Below, in pieces: positions 7,391 through 15,860 of a stretch of DNA of 41,383 nucleotides (position 1 is its first letter; each line of letters begins with the position of its first letter). The stretch is from positions 1-41,383 of the forward strand of contig JBBQKY010000002.1 of NCBI GenBank assembly GCA_038327385.1, read 5' to 3'. The stretch is from JAWWPG01 sp038327385. Its GTDB lineage: Bacteria; Actinomycetota; Actinomycetes; Propionibacteriales; Nocardioidaceae. The translations under genes and the position numbers were made by a program. A model generated the notes under the pieces. It saw nothing but the letters and a program-made list of their open reading frames with translations, made no database searches and was not told the DNA's origin.

Positions 7391-8545
7391 TCACAGCAGG
7401 GACGAGTAGAGCTCCACGGTCTGCTCGCCGATCGCCGGCCAGCCGAACGCCTCGACGGCTCTCGCCCGGCCGGCTTCCCCCATGGCGGTCGCTCGGTGCG
7501 GATCGGCCACCAAGGTGTTGACCGCCACCGCGAACCGCGCCTCGAAGCCGGCCGTGTCGGCGGGCGTGTACGGCACCAGCAGGCCGGTCTCCCCGGCGAT
7601 GACGACCTCGGGGATGCCGCCCACGGCGCTGGCGACGACCGCCGCGGAGCAGGCCATCGCCTCGAGGTTGACGATGCCGAGCGGCTCGTAGACGGACGGG
7701 CACAGGAACGCCGTCGTATGCGACAGCACCTGCCGGACCGCCTCGCGCGAGAGCATCTCGCTGACCAGCACGACGCCTTCCCGCGACGCGCGGAGTGTCG
7801 CGATCGCCTGGTCCGTCTCGGCCAACAGATCGAGGGTGTCGGCCGCGCCGGCGAGCAGCACCACCTGCACGGAAGGGTCGAACTGCAAGGCCGCGCGCAG
7901 TAGGTGTGGCACGCCTTTCTGCCGAGTGATGCGACCGACGAACGTCACGTAGGGCCGCGCGAGGTCGACGCCCAGCCCCGCGAGGACGTCGGTTGCCGGG
8001 TCGGGGGCGTAGAAGTCCGAGTCGATTCCGTTGTAGATGACCGAGATCCGGTCCGGGTCCACTTCGGGGTAGGCGGCCCGGACGTCGTCGGCCATCCCGT
8101 TGCTGACGGCCACAACGGCATCTGCGGACCGGTAGGCGGTCCGTTCCACCCACGACGACACCCGGTAGCCGCCGCCCAGCTGCTCCGCCTTCCACGGCCG
8201 CATCGGCTCGAGCGAGTGCGCCGTCACCACGTGCGGCACGCCGTACAGCAGCTTGGCCAGATGACCGGCGAGGTTGGCGTACCACGTGTGCGAGTGCACC
8301 AGGTCCAGCCCCTCGCAGGCAGCCACCATCGCGAGGTCGGCCGACATCGTGTGCAGCACCTGGTTCGCACCGGGGAAGCGGGGATCCGTCTCGGCGAACG
8401 CGAGCGCGTCCGGCCGCTCGTCACCCATGCAGAGCACGGACAGGTCGACCAGCCTACGAAGCTCCCGGGCAAGGTAGTCGACGTGAACGCCGGCCCCCCC
8501 GTAGATGGCGGGTGGGAACTCTCGGGTGAGCAGGCCGACGCGCAT
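7391..8545 (-). CDS. glgA: GT4 glycogen synthase / maltose-1-phosphate synthase
   Basis: A 384-residue GT-B glycosyltransferase of the actinobacterial GlgA/GlgM type. Seen: the N-terminal MRVGLLTREFPPAIYGGAGVHVDYLAREL, the linker VISNGM-like block VVAVSNGMADDVR, the KxGxG-region equivalent FVGRITRQKGVPHLLRA, and the donor-site block CPSVYEPLGIVNLEAMAC with the conserved Glu. In mycobacteria the orthologous enzyme joins ADP-glucose and glucose-1-phosphate to maltose-1-phosphate for GlgE-dependent alpha-glucan synthesis; glycogen elongation is the older assignment. It is divergent from glgC with only 25 nt between the starts, the same arrangement as in mycobacteria and streptomycetes, so both are expected to share a control region. 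Confidence 0.93.
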   Translation of the reverse strand: MRVGLLTREFPPAIYGGAGVHVDYLARELRRLVDLSVLCMGDERPDALAFAETDPRFPGANQVLHTMSADLAMVAACEGLDLVHSHTWYANLAGHLAKLLYGVPHVVTAHSLEPMRPWKAEQLGGGYRVSSWVERTAYRSADAVVAVSNGMADDVRAAYPEVDPDRISVIYNGIDSDFYAPDPATDVLAGLGVDLARPYVTFVGRITRQKGVPHLLRAALQFDPSVQVVLLAGAADTLDLLAETDQAIATLRASREGVVLVSEMLSREAVRQVLSHTTAFLCPSVYEPLGIVNLEAMACSAAVVASAVGGIPEVVIAGETGLLVPYTPADTAGFEARFAVAVNTLVADPHRATAMGEAGRARAVEAFGWPAIGEQTVELYSSLL

Positions 8546-8570
8546 GTCACGACCCTAGTAGCGTTGCGCC

Positions 8571-9812
8571 ATGGCCAAGCCCAAGGTGCTCGGAATCGTG
8601 CTCGCTGGCGGAGAGGGCAAGCGCCTGATGCCGCTCACCCTCGACCGGGCAAAGCCCGCCGTCCCGTTCGGCGGCAGCTACCGGCTCATCGACTTCGCCC
8701 TCTCGAACCTGGTGAATGCCGGCTTCCTGCGAATCTGCGTCCTCACCCAGTACAAGTCGCACTCCCTCGACCGGCACATCTCCGTGACCTGGCGGATGTC
8801 GACCATGCTAGGGAACTACGTGACGCCGGTGCCCGCGCAGCAACGGCTGGGCAAGCAGTGGTTCCTCGGCAGCGCCGACGCCATCTACCAGTCGATGAAC
8901 CTGATCATCGACGAGCAGCCCGACATCATCGTGGCGTTCGGCGCCGACCACGTCTACCGGATGGACGCCGCGCAGATGGTCGCTGCCCATATCGACTCCG
9001 GCGCCGGGGTCAGCGTGGCCGGGATTCGCGTGCCACGAGCCGAGGCGTCGGCATTCGGCGTGATCAAGACGGGACCGGACGGGATCGCCATCGAGGAGTT
9101 CCTGGAGAAGCCGGCCGATCCACCCGGCCTCGTGGACAGTCACGACGAGACGTTCGCGTCGATGGGCAACTACGTGTTCACCACGAAGGCGCTGGTGGAC
9201 GCCCTCGCAAAGGATGCGGACGACGCAGAGTCACGCCACGACATGGGCGGGGACATCATCCCCAGTCTGGTCGGGCGGGGCGACGCGGCAGTCTACGACT
9301 TCCGCCGCAACGACGTACCGGGCTCGACGGTCAAGGACCGCGACTACTGGCGTGACGTCGGGACCCTGTCGTCGTACCACGAGGCCCATCTCGACCTGGT
9401 GTCGGTCGAGCCGGTCTTCAACCTGTACAACTCCGAGTGGCCGATCTTCACCGGCCACATCCAGCAGCCGGGGGCGAAGTTCGTCGACGACGCATCCATC
9501 AACGAGTCGATCATCTGCGCGGGCTCGATCGTGTCCGGGGCGACCGTCCGCTCGTCGGTCATCGGCAACAACGTCTACGTGTCGGGCAAGGCTGAGGTGG
9601 ACCGCTGTGTGCTGATGGACAACGTCAAGATCGGTCCCGGTGCGATGGTCTGCAACGCGATCATCGACAAGAACGTGGTCGTCAGCGACGGTGCCCGCAT
9701 CGGCGTCGACCCGGAGGCGGACCGGGCGGCCGGCTACACCGTCTCCGACGAGGGCATCACTGTCCTCGGCAAGGGCCAGCGCGTCGCGGGCACCTACACG
9801 GCGCCGGACTAG
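8571..9812 (+). CDS. glgC: glucose-1-phosphate adenylyltransferase
   Basis: A 413-residue enzyme making ADP-glucose from ATP and glucose-1-phosphate, the committed step of glycogen synthesis. The nucleotidyltransferase domain begins with VLAGGEGKRLMPLTLDRAKP and contains YRLIDFALSN, the active-site FGADHVYRMD and the sugar-phosphate-site block IEEFLEKPADP; the C-terminal third (from about residue 290) is a left-handed beta-helix of hexapeptide repeats (IICAGSIVSGATVRSSVIGN). Length is normal. It faces glgA/glgM; its promoter must lie in the 25-nt gap or inside the 5' end of glgA. Confidence 0.97.
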   Translation: MAKPKVLGIVLAGGEGKRLMPLTLDRAKPAVPFGGSYRLIDFALSNLVNAGFLRICVLTQYKSHSLDRHISVTWRMSTMLGNYVTPVPAQQRLGKQWFLGSADAIYQSMNLIIDEQPDIIVAFGADHVYRMDAAQMVAAHIDSGAGVSVAGIRVPRAEASAFGVIKTGPDGIAIEEFLEKPADPPGLVDSHDETFASMGNYVFTTKALVDALAKDADDAESRHDMGGDIIPSLVGRGDAAVYDFRRNDVPGSTVKDRDYWRDVGTLSSYHEAHLDLVSVEPVFNLYNSEWPIFTGHIQQPGAKFVDDASINESIICAGSIVSGATVRSSVIGNNVYVSGKAEVDRCVLMDNVKIGPGAMVCNAIIDKNVVVSDGARIGVDPEADRAAGYTVSDEGITVLGKGQRVAGTYTAPD

Positions 9813-9819
9813 CACGCCC

Positions 9820-11223
9820 ATGACCAGACGCCGGCGGCTCCCCGCTTCGGTGGCCGCCGGAAGCACCGCGACCGCCGAGGTCGGCGAGCAGATCCTGCGA
9901 CGAGGGGGCAGCGCGGGGGACGCCGCCGTCGCGATGGTGCTCGCTGCGTGCGCCGCGGAGACGGTGTTCACCGGGGTCGCCGGCGGCGGCTTCGCGACGT
10001 ACTACGAGGCGGCGACGGGTACGACGCGTTGCCTGGACTTCTTCGTTGCGGTGCCGGGGCTGGGCGGGCGGCCTCCGGGCGAGCCCGAGGAGGTGCTGAT
10101 CGACTTCGGCGGCCAGGTGCTGTCGTATGCCGTAGGCCCGGGCACCGTCGCCGTGCCGGGGCTGCCGGCGGGTGTCGCGGCGATGCACGAGCGCTGGGGG
10201 CGTCTCGGGTGGAGCGACGTGGTCGAGCCGGCCGTCAGGCTGGCGGAGAGCGGTGTCAGGTCCGGTCCGCAGCAGGTCAAGGTGCTGGCGACGGTCGCGG
10301 TGGCCATGCTCCGGGGCGACGGCGCCGAAGCCTATGCTCCCGGCGGCGAGCTGCTGCAAGGCGCCGACGCCACGCTGTTCCATCCAGGGCTCGCGGACGC
10401 CTTGGCGGAGCTGCGCGACGAGGGGGCACCGGCGTTCTACACGGGCCGCGTCGCCGACGCCATGCTGGCGAGCCTCGGCACCGACGGCGGTATCGACGAG
10501 GTCGATCTCACGTCGTACCGGCCGGTGGAGTCGGTGCCACGCGAGGTGACGCTCGGGGACCGTCTGGTGCAGGCTCGGGGCGACGACCTCGACGACCTGC
10601 TGGGCGTGCTGGCGTCTCTCGACCTGGGCGGGGACGAGGTCGAGATGGCGCAGCGCGTGGTGCTCGCCCTGCGAGCTTATCCGCGTCGCGGTGACACGAC
10701 GAGCGCGGCGGCTGCCGACGCGGACGGCAACGCCTGCGCCGTGACCACGAGTCTCGGGCTGTCGTCGGGGGTCTGGGTGGCCGGGTACGGCGTGCACCTC
10801 AACTCGATGCTGGGGGAGGGAGAGCTGCTTCGCGGCCAGCTGGTGCCCGGCGAGCGGATGGGCTCGATGATGACACCGCTCGCCATGCACGACGCCGACG
10901 GGCTCTGCCTCGTCGCCGGGGCGGCCGGCGGCAGCCGCATCCGCTCGGCGCTGGCCCAGGTGCTGGTTCGACTGGTGCGCGAAGGCGGCGCCGTCGCGGA
11001 CGCGATCCGCGCTCCACGGCTCAACCCGGTGCCGGGCAGGGTGCACGTCGAGGCCGGCTACCCGCCTGCGGTCGTCCGGGCCTTGGAAGCTGTCGAGCAG
11101 ATCGTGCAGTGGCCGGCCCTCAGCTCCTACTTCGGCGGTGTCGCTGCCGTTGACCGGCACGGGCCCGGTGCCGACCCGCGCCGCGACGGGGATACCCGGA
11201 CGGTCGCCGGACCGGTCTCCTAG
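9820..11223 (+). CDS. gamma-glutamyltransferase family Ntn-hydrolase, no signal peptide
   Basis: A 467-residue protein of the gamma-glutamyltranspeptidase fold. The large subunit part has GGSAGDAAVAMVLAACAAET and GGGFATYYEA; the nucleophile is Thr293 at RRGDTTSAAAADADGNA, where the precursor would be cut into two chains; GVHLNSMLGEGE and GSMMTPLAMH match the small-subunit active site, though the usual S-S-M block is altered to G-S-M-M. It is shorter than typical enzymes (550-600 residues) and lacks the usual signal peptide, so it is probably cytoplasmic. Acting on gamma-glutamyl amides, cephalosporin side chains or another substrate cannot be decided. It begins 7 nt after glgC and ends 10 nt before the cyclophilin gene. 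Confidence 0.88.
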   Translation: MTRRRRLPASVAAGSTATAEVGEQILRRGGSAGDAAVAMVLAACAAETVFTGVAGGGFATYYEAATGTTRCLDFFVAVPGLGGRPPGEPEEVLIDFGGQVLSYAVGPGTVAVPGLPAGVAAMHERWGRLGWSDVVEPAVRLAESGVRSGPQQVKVLATVAVAMLRGDGAEAYAPGGELLQGADATLFHPGLADALAELRDEGAPAFYTGRVADAMLASLGTDGGIDEVDLTSYRPVESVPREVTLGDRLVQARGDDLDDLLGVLASLDLGGDEVEMAQRVVLALRAYPRRGDTTSAAAADADGNACAVTTSLGLSSGVWVAGYGVHLNSMLGEGELLRGQLVPGERMGSMMTPLAMHDADGLCLVAGAAGGSRIRSALAQVLVRLVREGGAVADAIRAPRLNPVPGRVHVEAGYPPAVVRALEAVEQIVQWPALSSYFGGVAAVDRHGPGADPRRDGDTRTVAGPVS

Positions 11224-11233
11224 GCTGTCCACC

Positions 11234-12067
11234 ATGTCAAGCGTGCGCCCGCCTCCTTCGTCGCCCAGGTCCAGCCGAACGTCCGGGAACAACACCGCGA
11301 CCCTGTTGGTCGTCGCGGTTGTCGTGGCGGCCGTCATCGCCGGTTTCGTCGCGCTCAGCGTGCTGGTCCGGGGGCCGAACGACACGGCGGCTGCCCCGGC
11401 CGGTGGCGGTGCGTCGCCGACTCCTCCCTCGGCTACGACACCGGTGGCACCGACGCCCACATCGGCGGCTCCGAGCACAGGTGGTGCGTCGAACCTCCCG
11501 GTGCTGAGCTGTCTCCCGGCTCCGCCACTTCCGGCCAGCCCGCAACAGTTCTCGGGACCTCCCGACCCCGCACTGGCCCAGAACACCACCTGGCAGGTGA
11601 CCTTGCAGACCAACTGTGGTCCGATCGTGATGCAGCTCGACGGCCAGCGCGCCCCGCAGACCGTGGCGTCGTTCCTCTTCCTGTCCGAGAAGAAGTTCTA
11701 CGACAACACTCCCTGCCACCGGCTCACAACGGCTGGGATCTTCGTCCTGCAGTGCGGTGACCCGACGGGCACCGGCTCCGGCGGGCCGGGTTACGGCTAC
11801 GGCCTGGAGAACGCCCCAGCCAGCGGCGCCTACCCAGCCGGAACGCTGGCGATGGCCAACAGCGGCCAGCCCAACTCCAACGGGAGCCAGTTCTTCATCG
11901 TGTACGCCGACACGTCTCTCCAACCCGGCGGGTACTCGATATTCGGCACGGTCGTCCAGGGTCTGCCCCTCGTCCAGGCCATCGCCGCGCGGGGCGCGTC
12001 GGGCGGTACCGACGGTGCGCCGACACAGCCGGTCAGCATCCTCACCGTCGACGTGAAGAAGCTCTGA
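11234..12067 (+). CDS. membrane-anchored cyclophilin-type peptidyl-prolyl isomerase
   Basis: A 277-residue protein with a short cytoplasmic Pro/Ser/Arg-rich N-terminus, one membrane helix (about residues 21-43, ATLLVVAVVVAAVIAGFVAL), a Pro/Ala/Thr linker of about 60 residues and a C-terminal cyclophilin domain outside the cell. Domain motifs: QTVASFLFLSEKKFYDNTPCH, LQCGDPTGTGSGGPGYGYGL and the active-site NSNGSQFFIVYAD. The FHR motif of classical enzymes is changed to PCHR, as in many actinobacterial extracellular members. It should assist folding of exported proteins. The open frame extends upstream into the preceding gene; the ATG at 11234 is the natural start. Confidence 0.93.
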   Translation: MSSVRPPPSSPRSSRTSGNNTATLLVVAVVVAAVIAGFVALSVLVRGPNDTAAAPAGGGASPTPPSATTPVAPTPTSAAPSTGGASNLPVLSCLPAPPLPASPQQFSGPPDPALAQNTTWQVTLQTNCGPIVMQLDGQRAPQTVASFLFLSEKKFYDNTPCHRLTTAGIFVLQCGDPTGTGSGGPGYGYGLENAPASGAYPAGTLAMANSGQPNSNGSQFFIVYADTSLQPGGYSIFGTVVQGLPLVQAIAARGASGGTDGAPTQPVSILTVDVKKL

Positions 12068-12070
12068 CGG

Positions 12071-13705
12071 GTGGCCACGGCCGACATCGTCTTCTCCGGT
12101 GGGTCGATCTACCCGGTGTCCGAAGCGCCGGCGACCCACGTGGCGGTCGAGGACGGCCGGATCTCGGCAGTCGGAGGCGCCGACGTGATGGATCTCGCGG
12201 GAGGCGCCACCCGTCGGGTCGACCTCGGCGGCGGACTGCTGGTGCCCGGCTTCCAGGATGCGCACGTCCACCCGGTTCAGGGTGGACGCGAGCGGCTGAG
12301 CTGTGACCTGTCCCAGCTGGACAGCGAGCCGGCGTACCTCGCCGCGATCGCCGCCTATGCGGGGCCGCGGCCCGACCTCCCCTGGGTGACCGGCGGCGGC
12401 TGGATGCTGTCGGCGTTTCCCGGCGGGCTGCCACACCGCAAGACGCTGGACCGCGTCGTACCGGACCGGCCGGTGATGCTCCTCAACCGAGATCATCACG
12501 GCGCCTGGGTCAACACGGCAGCGCTCACTCTGGCAGGCGTGTCGTCGGCAACCCCCGACCCTCCCGACGGCCGCATCGAGCGCGCGGCCGACGGGTCGCC
12601 GACCGGCATGCTCCATGAGGGAGCCATGGACCTCGTCGGCGGGCTCGTGCCGGAACCGACGATCGGGGAGCAGGTAGCCGCACTCCTCGAGGCCCAGTCG
12701 TACCTGCACTCCCTCGGCGTGACCGGGTGGCAGGACGCCATCCTCGGCAGCTATGCCAACATCACCGACGCGTCGCCCGCCTATGCCTACTGCGACTCGG
12801 ACGGCTCCCTGAGCGCACGTGTCGTGGGTGCGCTGTGGTGGGACCGGGCGCGAGGAGCCGAGCAGATCCCCGAGCTCGTGGACCGGCGGGAGACCTGGGC
12901 GCGAAGCCGGTTCCGCCCGACCAGCGTGAAGATCATGCAGGATGGCATCGTCGAGAACTTCACGGCCGGCATGCTTGGCCCCTACCTCGACTCCTCAGGT
13001 CGTACGACGCACAACGCAGGTCTGTCCATGGTGGAGCCCGCCGCCTTGCGAAGCCACGTCGCCGACCTCGATGCGCTCGGTTTCCAGGTGCACGTGCATG
13101 CCATCGGCGACCGCGCGGTCCGCGAGGCGCTGGACGCGTTCGCCGTTGCCCGCAGTCGCAACGGGCGCAACGACAACAGGCACCACATCGCCCACATCCA
13201 GGTGATCCATCCGGACGACATCGGTCGCTTCGCCGATCTCCAGGTCGCTGCCAACATGCAGCCGCTGTGGGCCACCCATGAGGAGCAGATGGATGAGCTG
13301 ACCCTGCCGTTCCTCGACGGCGACCGCGCGGGCTGGCAGTACCCGTTCGCCGCGCTGGAGCGTGCGGACGCCCATCTCGCGGCCGGCAGCGACTGGCCGG
13401 TGACCAGCCCCAACCCGCTGTGGGGGATCCACGTGGCGGTCAACCGCACGCTGCCTCCCGCCGCGGGTGAGGTGCGGGACCCGTTCCTCGCGACGCAGGC
13501 GCTCGACGTGGGCGCCGCCCTTCGCGCCTACACGGCCGGGTCAGCGTTCGTCAACCATCTCGACGACTGCGGCGTCATCCGGGTGGGTGCGGTCGCCGAC
13601 TTCGCGGTCCTGGACACCGACATCCTGACCGGGCCGCCCGAGGCCATCTCCGACGCGGCGGTCGTGGCGACCTACGTGGACGGCGTCGAGGTGTTCACCC
13701 GCTAA
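12071..13705 (+). CDS. YtcJ-like metal-dependent amidohydrolase (amidohydrolase family 3)
   Basis: A 544-residue TIM-barrel hydrolase with the composite beta-sandwich at both ends. Metal and active-site blocks are visible in order: PGFQDAHVHPVQGG, NRDHHGAWVNTAAL, DGSPTGMLHEGAMDLV, the long barrel lysine region SVKIMQDGIVENFTAGM, VHAIGDRAVREALDAF, HHIAHIQVIHPDD and the last Asp in GSDWPVTSPNPLWGIHVAV. Members hydrolyse exocyclic amide or N-formyl groups; the substrate is not predictable. The GTG start lies only 3 nt after the cyclophilin stop, so the gene belongs to the same rightward run that starts at glgC. Confidence 0.93.
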   Translation: MATADIVFSGGSIYPVSEAPATHVAVEDGRISAVGGADVMDLAGGATRRVDLGGGLLVPGFQDAHVHPVQGGRERLSCDLSQLDSEPAYLAAIAAYAGPRPDLPWVTGGGWMLSAFPGGLPHRKTLDRVVPDRPVMLLNRDHHGAWVNTAALTLAGVSSATPDPPDGRIERAADGSPTGMLHEGAMDLVGGLVPEPTIGEQVAALLEAQSYLHSLGVTGWQDAILGSYANITDASPAYAYCDSDGSLSARVVGALWWDRARGAEQIPELVDRRETWARSRFRPTSVKIMQDGIVENFTAGMLGPYLDSSGRTTHNAGLSMVEPAALRSHVADLDALGFQVHVHAIGDRAVREALDAFAVARSRNGRNDNRHHIAHIQVIHPDDIGRFADLQVAANMQPLWATHEEQMDELTLPFLDGDRAGWQYPFAALERADAHLAAGSDWPVTSPNPLWGIHVAVNRTLPPAAGEVRDPFLATQALDVGAALRAYTAGSAFVNHLDDCGVIRVGAVADFAVLDTDILTGPPEAISDAAVVATYVDGVEVFTR

Positions 13706-13714
13706 CGTCGTGCC

Positions 13715-14170
13715 GTGATGCGAGCAGCAGGCCCGCCGCCCCGAGGGATGTGGGCTCTCGCTGCGATCTTCCTCGTGAGCGGGACGCTGCACTTCGCGCG
13801 GCCCGGGCTGTTCGAGGCGACCATTCCCCGCGTGCTCCCGGCGAGGCGGGGGCTCGTCTATGCGAGCGGTGCCGTCGAGATCGGGTGCGCGCTCGGGCTC
13901 GCGGTGCCCGCTACCCGACGCCCCGCCGGGCTGGCCAGCGCAGGGTTGCTCGTCGTGATCTTCCCAGCCAACGTGCAGATGGCGTACGACGCACGCCGGC
14001 GTGGGTCGATGATCGCCACCGCCCTGACGCTCGGACGGCTGCCGCTCCAGCTGCCGATGATCCGCACCGCCCTCCGAGCCCGCCAACCCTCCCGCAAGGA
14101 TCCGACGACCAGATCGCCAGGACAGCCTGGCTGTCGGTTCTCTGGCGGGGAAACGGGGGAACGACCCTAG
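13715..14170 (+). CDS. DoxX-like small membrane protein
   Basis: A protein of about 151 residues with four hydrophobic segments and the DoxX-family pattern: MWALAAIFLVSGTLHFARPG, FEATIPRVLPARRGLVYASG, EIGCALGLAVPATRRPAGL and VVIFPANVQMAYD. Its function is unknown; related proteins sit in redox or thiosulfate-linked membrane complexes. GTG at 13715 and ATG at 13718 are equally possible starts. The last 35 residues (from about nt 14065) are Arg/Pro/Gly-rich and partly encoded by a strong hairpin, so the native end may be shorter in relatives. The stop overlaps the stop of the convergent methyltransferase by 4 nt. Confidence 0.85.
   Translation: MMRAAGPPPRGMWALAAIFLVSGTLHFARPGLFEATIPRVLPARRGLVYASGAVEIGCALGLAVPATRRPAGLASAGLLVVIFPANVQMAYDARRRGSMIATALTLGRLPLQLPMIRTALRARQPSRKDPTTRSPGQPGCRFSGGETGERP
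14115..14147. terminator. nested hairpin at a convergent gene end
   Basis: An inner perfect 7-bp inverted repeat (GACAGCC, one base, GGCTGTC; 14121-14135) is flanked by an outer 6-bp pair CGCCAG (14115-14120) and CTGGCG (14142-14147). It sits where the DoxX gene and the methyltransferase gene converge and may act as a two-way, U-tract-free terminator. It lies inside the DoxX reading frame, which explains the odd protein tail. Confidence 0.4.
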
Positions 14171-14772
14171 TCGCGGCGTGCCCTGACGACCGTGTCGAGG
14201 GCGACGCCGGCCGGTGTCGGGCGCTCGGCCGTCCGCGCCACCTCGATGACCAGGCCGCAGGTCTCGCTCAGCACTCGCCGCAGATAACCGGGCTCGTAGA
14301 GCAGCTCTGGGTCCTGGGGGCCCGACACCCCTTCCGCGAGGTTGCGGATGTCGTGCCCGACGAGGACGACGTGCCCCCGCGGCCGCAGTGCCCCAGCAAC
14401 CCGGGTCAGCAGCTCGTCGCGATCGACAGGCGGCAGGTGCAGGTAGCTGACGAGCGCTAGGTCGAGGCTCGCGGCTCTCGGGTGAAGAGTGGTCACGTCG
14501 GCTACCCGCCAGCGAGCTCGGACGGCGACGAGTTTCGGGTGTTGTGCGACGCGCTGCCGGGCGCGCTCGACTGCGACCGGGGAGAAGTCGACACCCAGCA
14601 CCCGCCAGCCAAGCCGTGCGAGCCACCAGGCGTTGCGGCCTTCCCCGCAGGCGAGGTCGAGGGCGTCGCCGACAGGGAGCCGCTCGCACTGCTCACGGAC
14701 GAACCGGTTCGGCTCGAGGCCCCATCCGTGGTCGTGTGCAGAGTAGTGCGCATCCCAGTCGCCGGAGTCCAT
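14167..14772 (-). CDS. class I SAM-dependent methyltransferase
   Basis: A 201-residue protein of the small-molecule methyltransferase type. Motif I is DLACGEGRNAWWLARLG (residues 39-55), followed by VLGVDFSPVAVERARQR (acidic end of strand 2), RVADVTTLHPRAASLDLALV (motif II region) and ALRPRGHVVLVGHD (motif III). The N-terminus WDAHYSAHDHGWGLEPNRFV is typical of the TehB/thiopurine-type or 'DUF' methyltransferases that act on small toxic compounds. The start at 14772 gives the conserved MDSGDWDAHY; the open frame further upstream runs through the damaged DUF3037 gene. Confidence 0.93.
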   Translation of the reverse strand: MDSGDWDAHYSAHDHGWGLEPNRFVREQCERLPVGDALDLACGEGRNAWWLARLGWRVLGVDFSPVAVERARQRVAQHPKLVAVRARWRVADVTTLHPRAASLDLALVSYLHLPPVDRDELLTRVAGALRPRGHVVLVGHDIRNLAEGVSGPQDPELLYEPGYLRRVLSETCGLVIEVARTAERPTPAGVALDTVVRARRD

Positions 14773-14783
14773 GGAGGCCGAGG

Positions 14784-15178
14784 CTACGGCGTGCGGACGA
14801 GGGACGTGAGCAGGTGCTCGAGGGTCGCGGCGGGGTCGGGGTCCGACTCGCTGAGGAGACCGCCGTGCACGGGGCTCGGCTGGACGACCGTGCTGCGAGG
14901 TAGCCGAACCGCCGGCCGGGGTCGGCAGCCCCCGCCAGACCGGCTGACGCATCACCGCGGCAGACAGCCGCCACGGTGGCGATGCTCTCCCGGATGGCGT
15001 CGAGATCCAGATCGGGGGCCAGGCTACGCAGCCTGGCGGTGTCGAGGTGGCTGGCACAGGCAAGGTAGTCCGCCCGCTGGCTGTAGAGGACGACCGCGAC
15101 GTTGACGAACTCCTCCCGGTCGACCCGGGGCACGCAGCGGAGCACCAGGTACTGGTACGGCACCGCTGACCCGGTCAT
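14784..15178 (-). pseudogene. DUF3037 gene, frameshifted near the 3' third
   Basis: The first part reads as a normal DUF3037 protein (YQYLVLRCVPRVDREEFVNV, then DLDAIRESIATVAAVCRGD, up to RFGYLA). At nt 14896-14894 the frame breaks: continuing in the same frame gives nonsense, while the next frame gives STVVQPSPVHGG, LLSESDPDPAATLEHLLTSL and a TAG at 14786-14784, a good match to how this family ends. The sequence has lost 1 nt or 7 nt (modulo 3) between CTCGC and AGCACG; two nearby GCA triplets make a slip plausible. The start ATG overlaps the stop of the HipA-like gene (ATGA), as in intact pairs. Function of DUF3037 is unknown. Confidence 0.8.
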
Positions 15179-15815
15179 GGCGCCGCCCCGCCGGGCAGCC
15201 AGGCGCTGCGATGCTCCAGCCGGGCGCTGAGGAAGGCGACGTACAGCCGGCGTTGATCGGCTGGGGTCGCCGCACCGGGAACCGGTGGCAGCCAGTCGTC
15301 GGGGATGTCGGCTGCCGCCTCGCTCAGCCCGTCGAGGGTCAGGGCCGCGGCAAGGACTTCGTCGCGCGCCCGGGCAGCTCCGGCGTAGCGCTGCAGCACG
15401 TGGCTCGACACGTCGTACGGCTGGGCTGCGAACGCCTCGGGTGAGCCGACGCCGTTCGGCCAGGCATGGTGGAAGTACAGCGCGGCGCCGTGGTCGATGC
15501 ACCAGACCCGGCCGTGCCACATCAGCAGGTTGGGGTTGCGTCAGGTGCGGTCGACATTGGCCACGAAGGCATCCAGCCAGACGATTGCCGCACCCTCGGC
15601 TTCCACCACCGCTGTTCGAGCGTCGACGGCGAAGGACCCCGGCAGGAAGTCGATGCCGAGGTGCAGCCCGAGGCTCGCGTTGAGCAGCTGCTGAACCTCC
15701 TCGTCCGCCTCGTACCTCGCGATGGCGGGGCAGAGCCGCAGTGCTGCCAGGTCCGGCACCCGCAGACCGAGCGCAGCGGCGTCACGTATCGCGTCGCGTC
15801 GACCACGGGGAGCAC
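15175..15815 (-). pseudogene. HipA-like kinase pseudogene (internal deletion, frameshift, nonsense codon)
   Basis: Three pieces of one gene lie in order on the minus strand. The N-terminal piece VLPVVDATRYVTPLR begins at a GTG at 15815. It jumps at 15780-15771 into another frame reading ALGLRVPDLAALRLCPAIAR, YEADEEVQQLLNASLGLHLG and on to DAFVANVDRT. A TGA at 15543-15541 stands where relatives have the Trp of 'DRTWRNPNLL'; after it the same frame continues RNPNLLMWHGRVWCIDHGAA to the stop at 15175. The missing stretch (about 40 codons in the family) holds the Gly-rich loop and ATP-binding Lys, so no kinase activity is possible. The junction is GCCGCTGCGC, which could have been a direct repeat at both ends of the lost piece. 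Confidence 0.88.
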
Positions 15816-15860
15816 GCTCAGAACCCTAGGGCAGCGGTACCTGCCGGGCATCGTCGCGCA

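Noticed and set aside
9757..11613. 618-codon leftward frame opposite the gamma-glutamyltransferase and cyclophilin genes
   Set aside because: Mirror frame of well-supported genes; Arg/Gly-rich with no motif.
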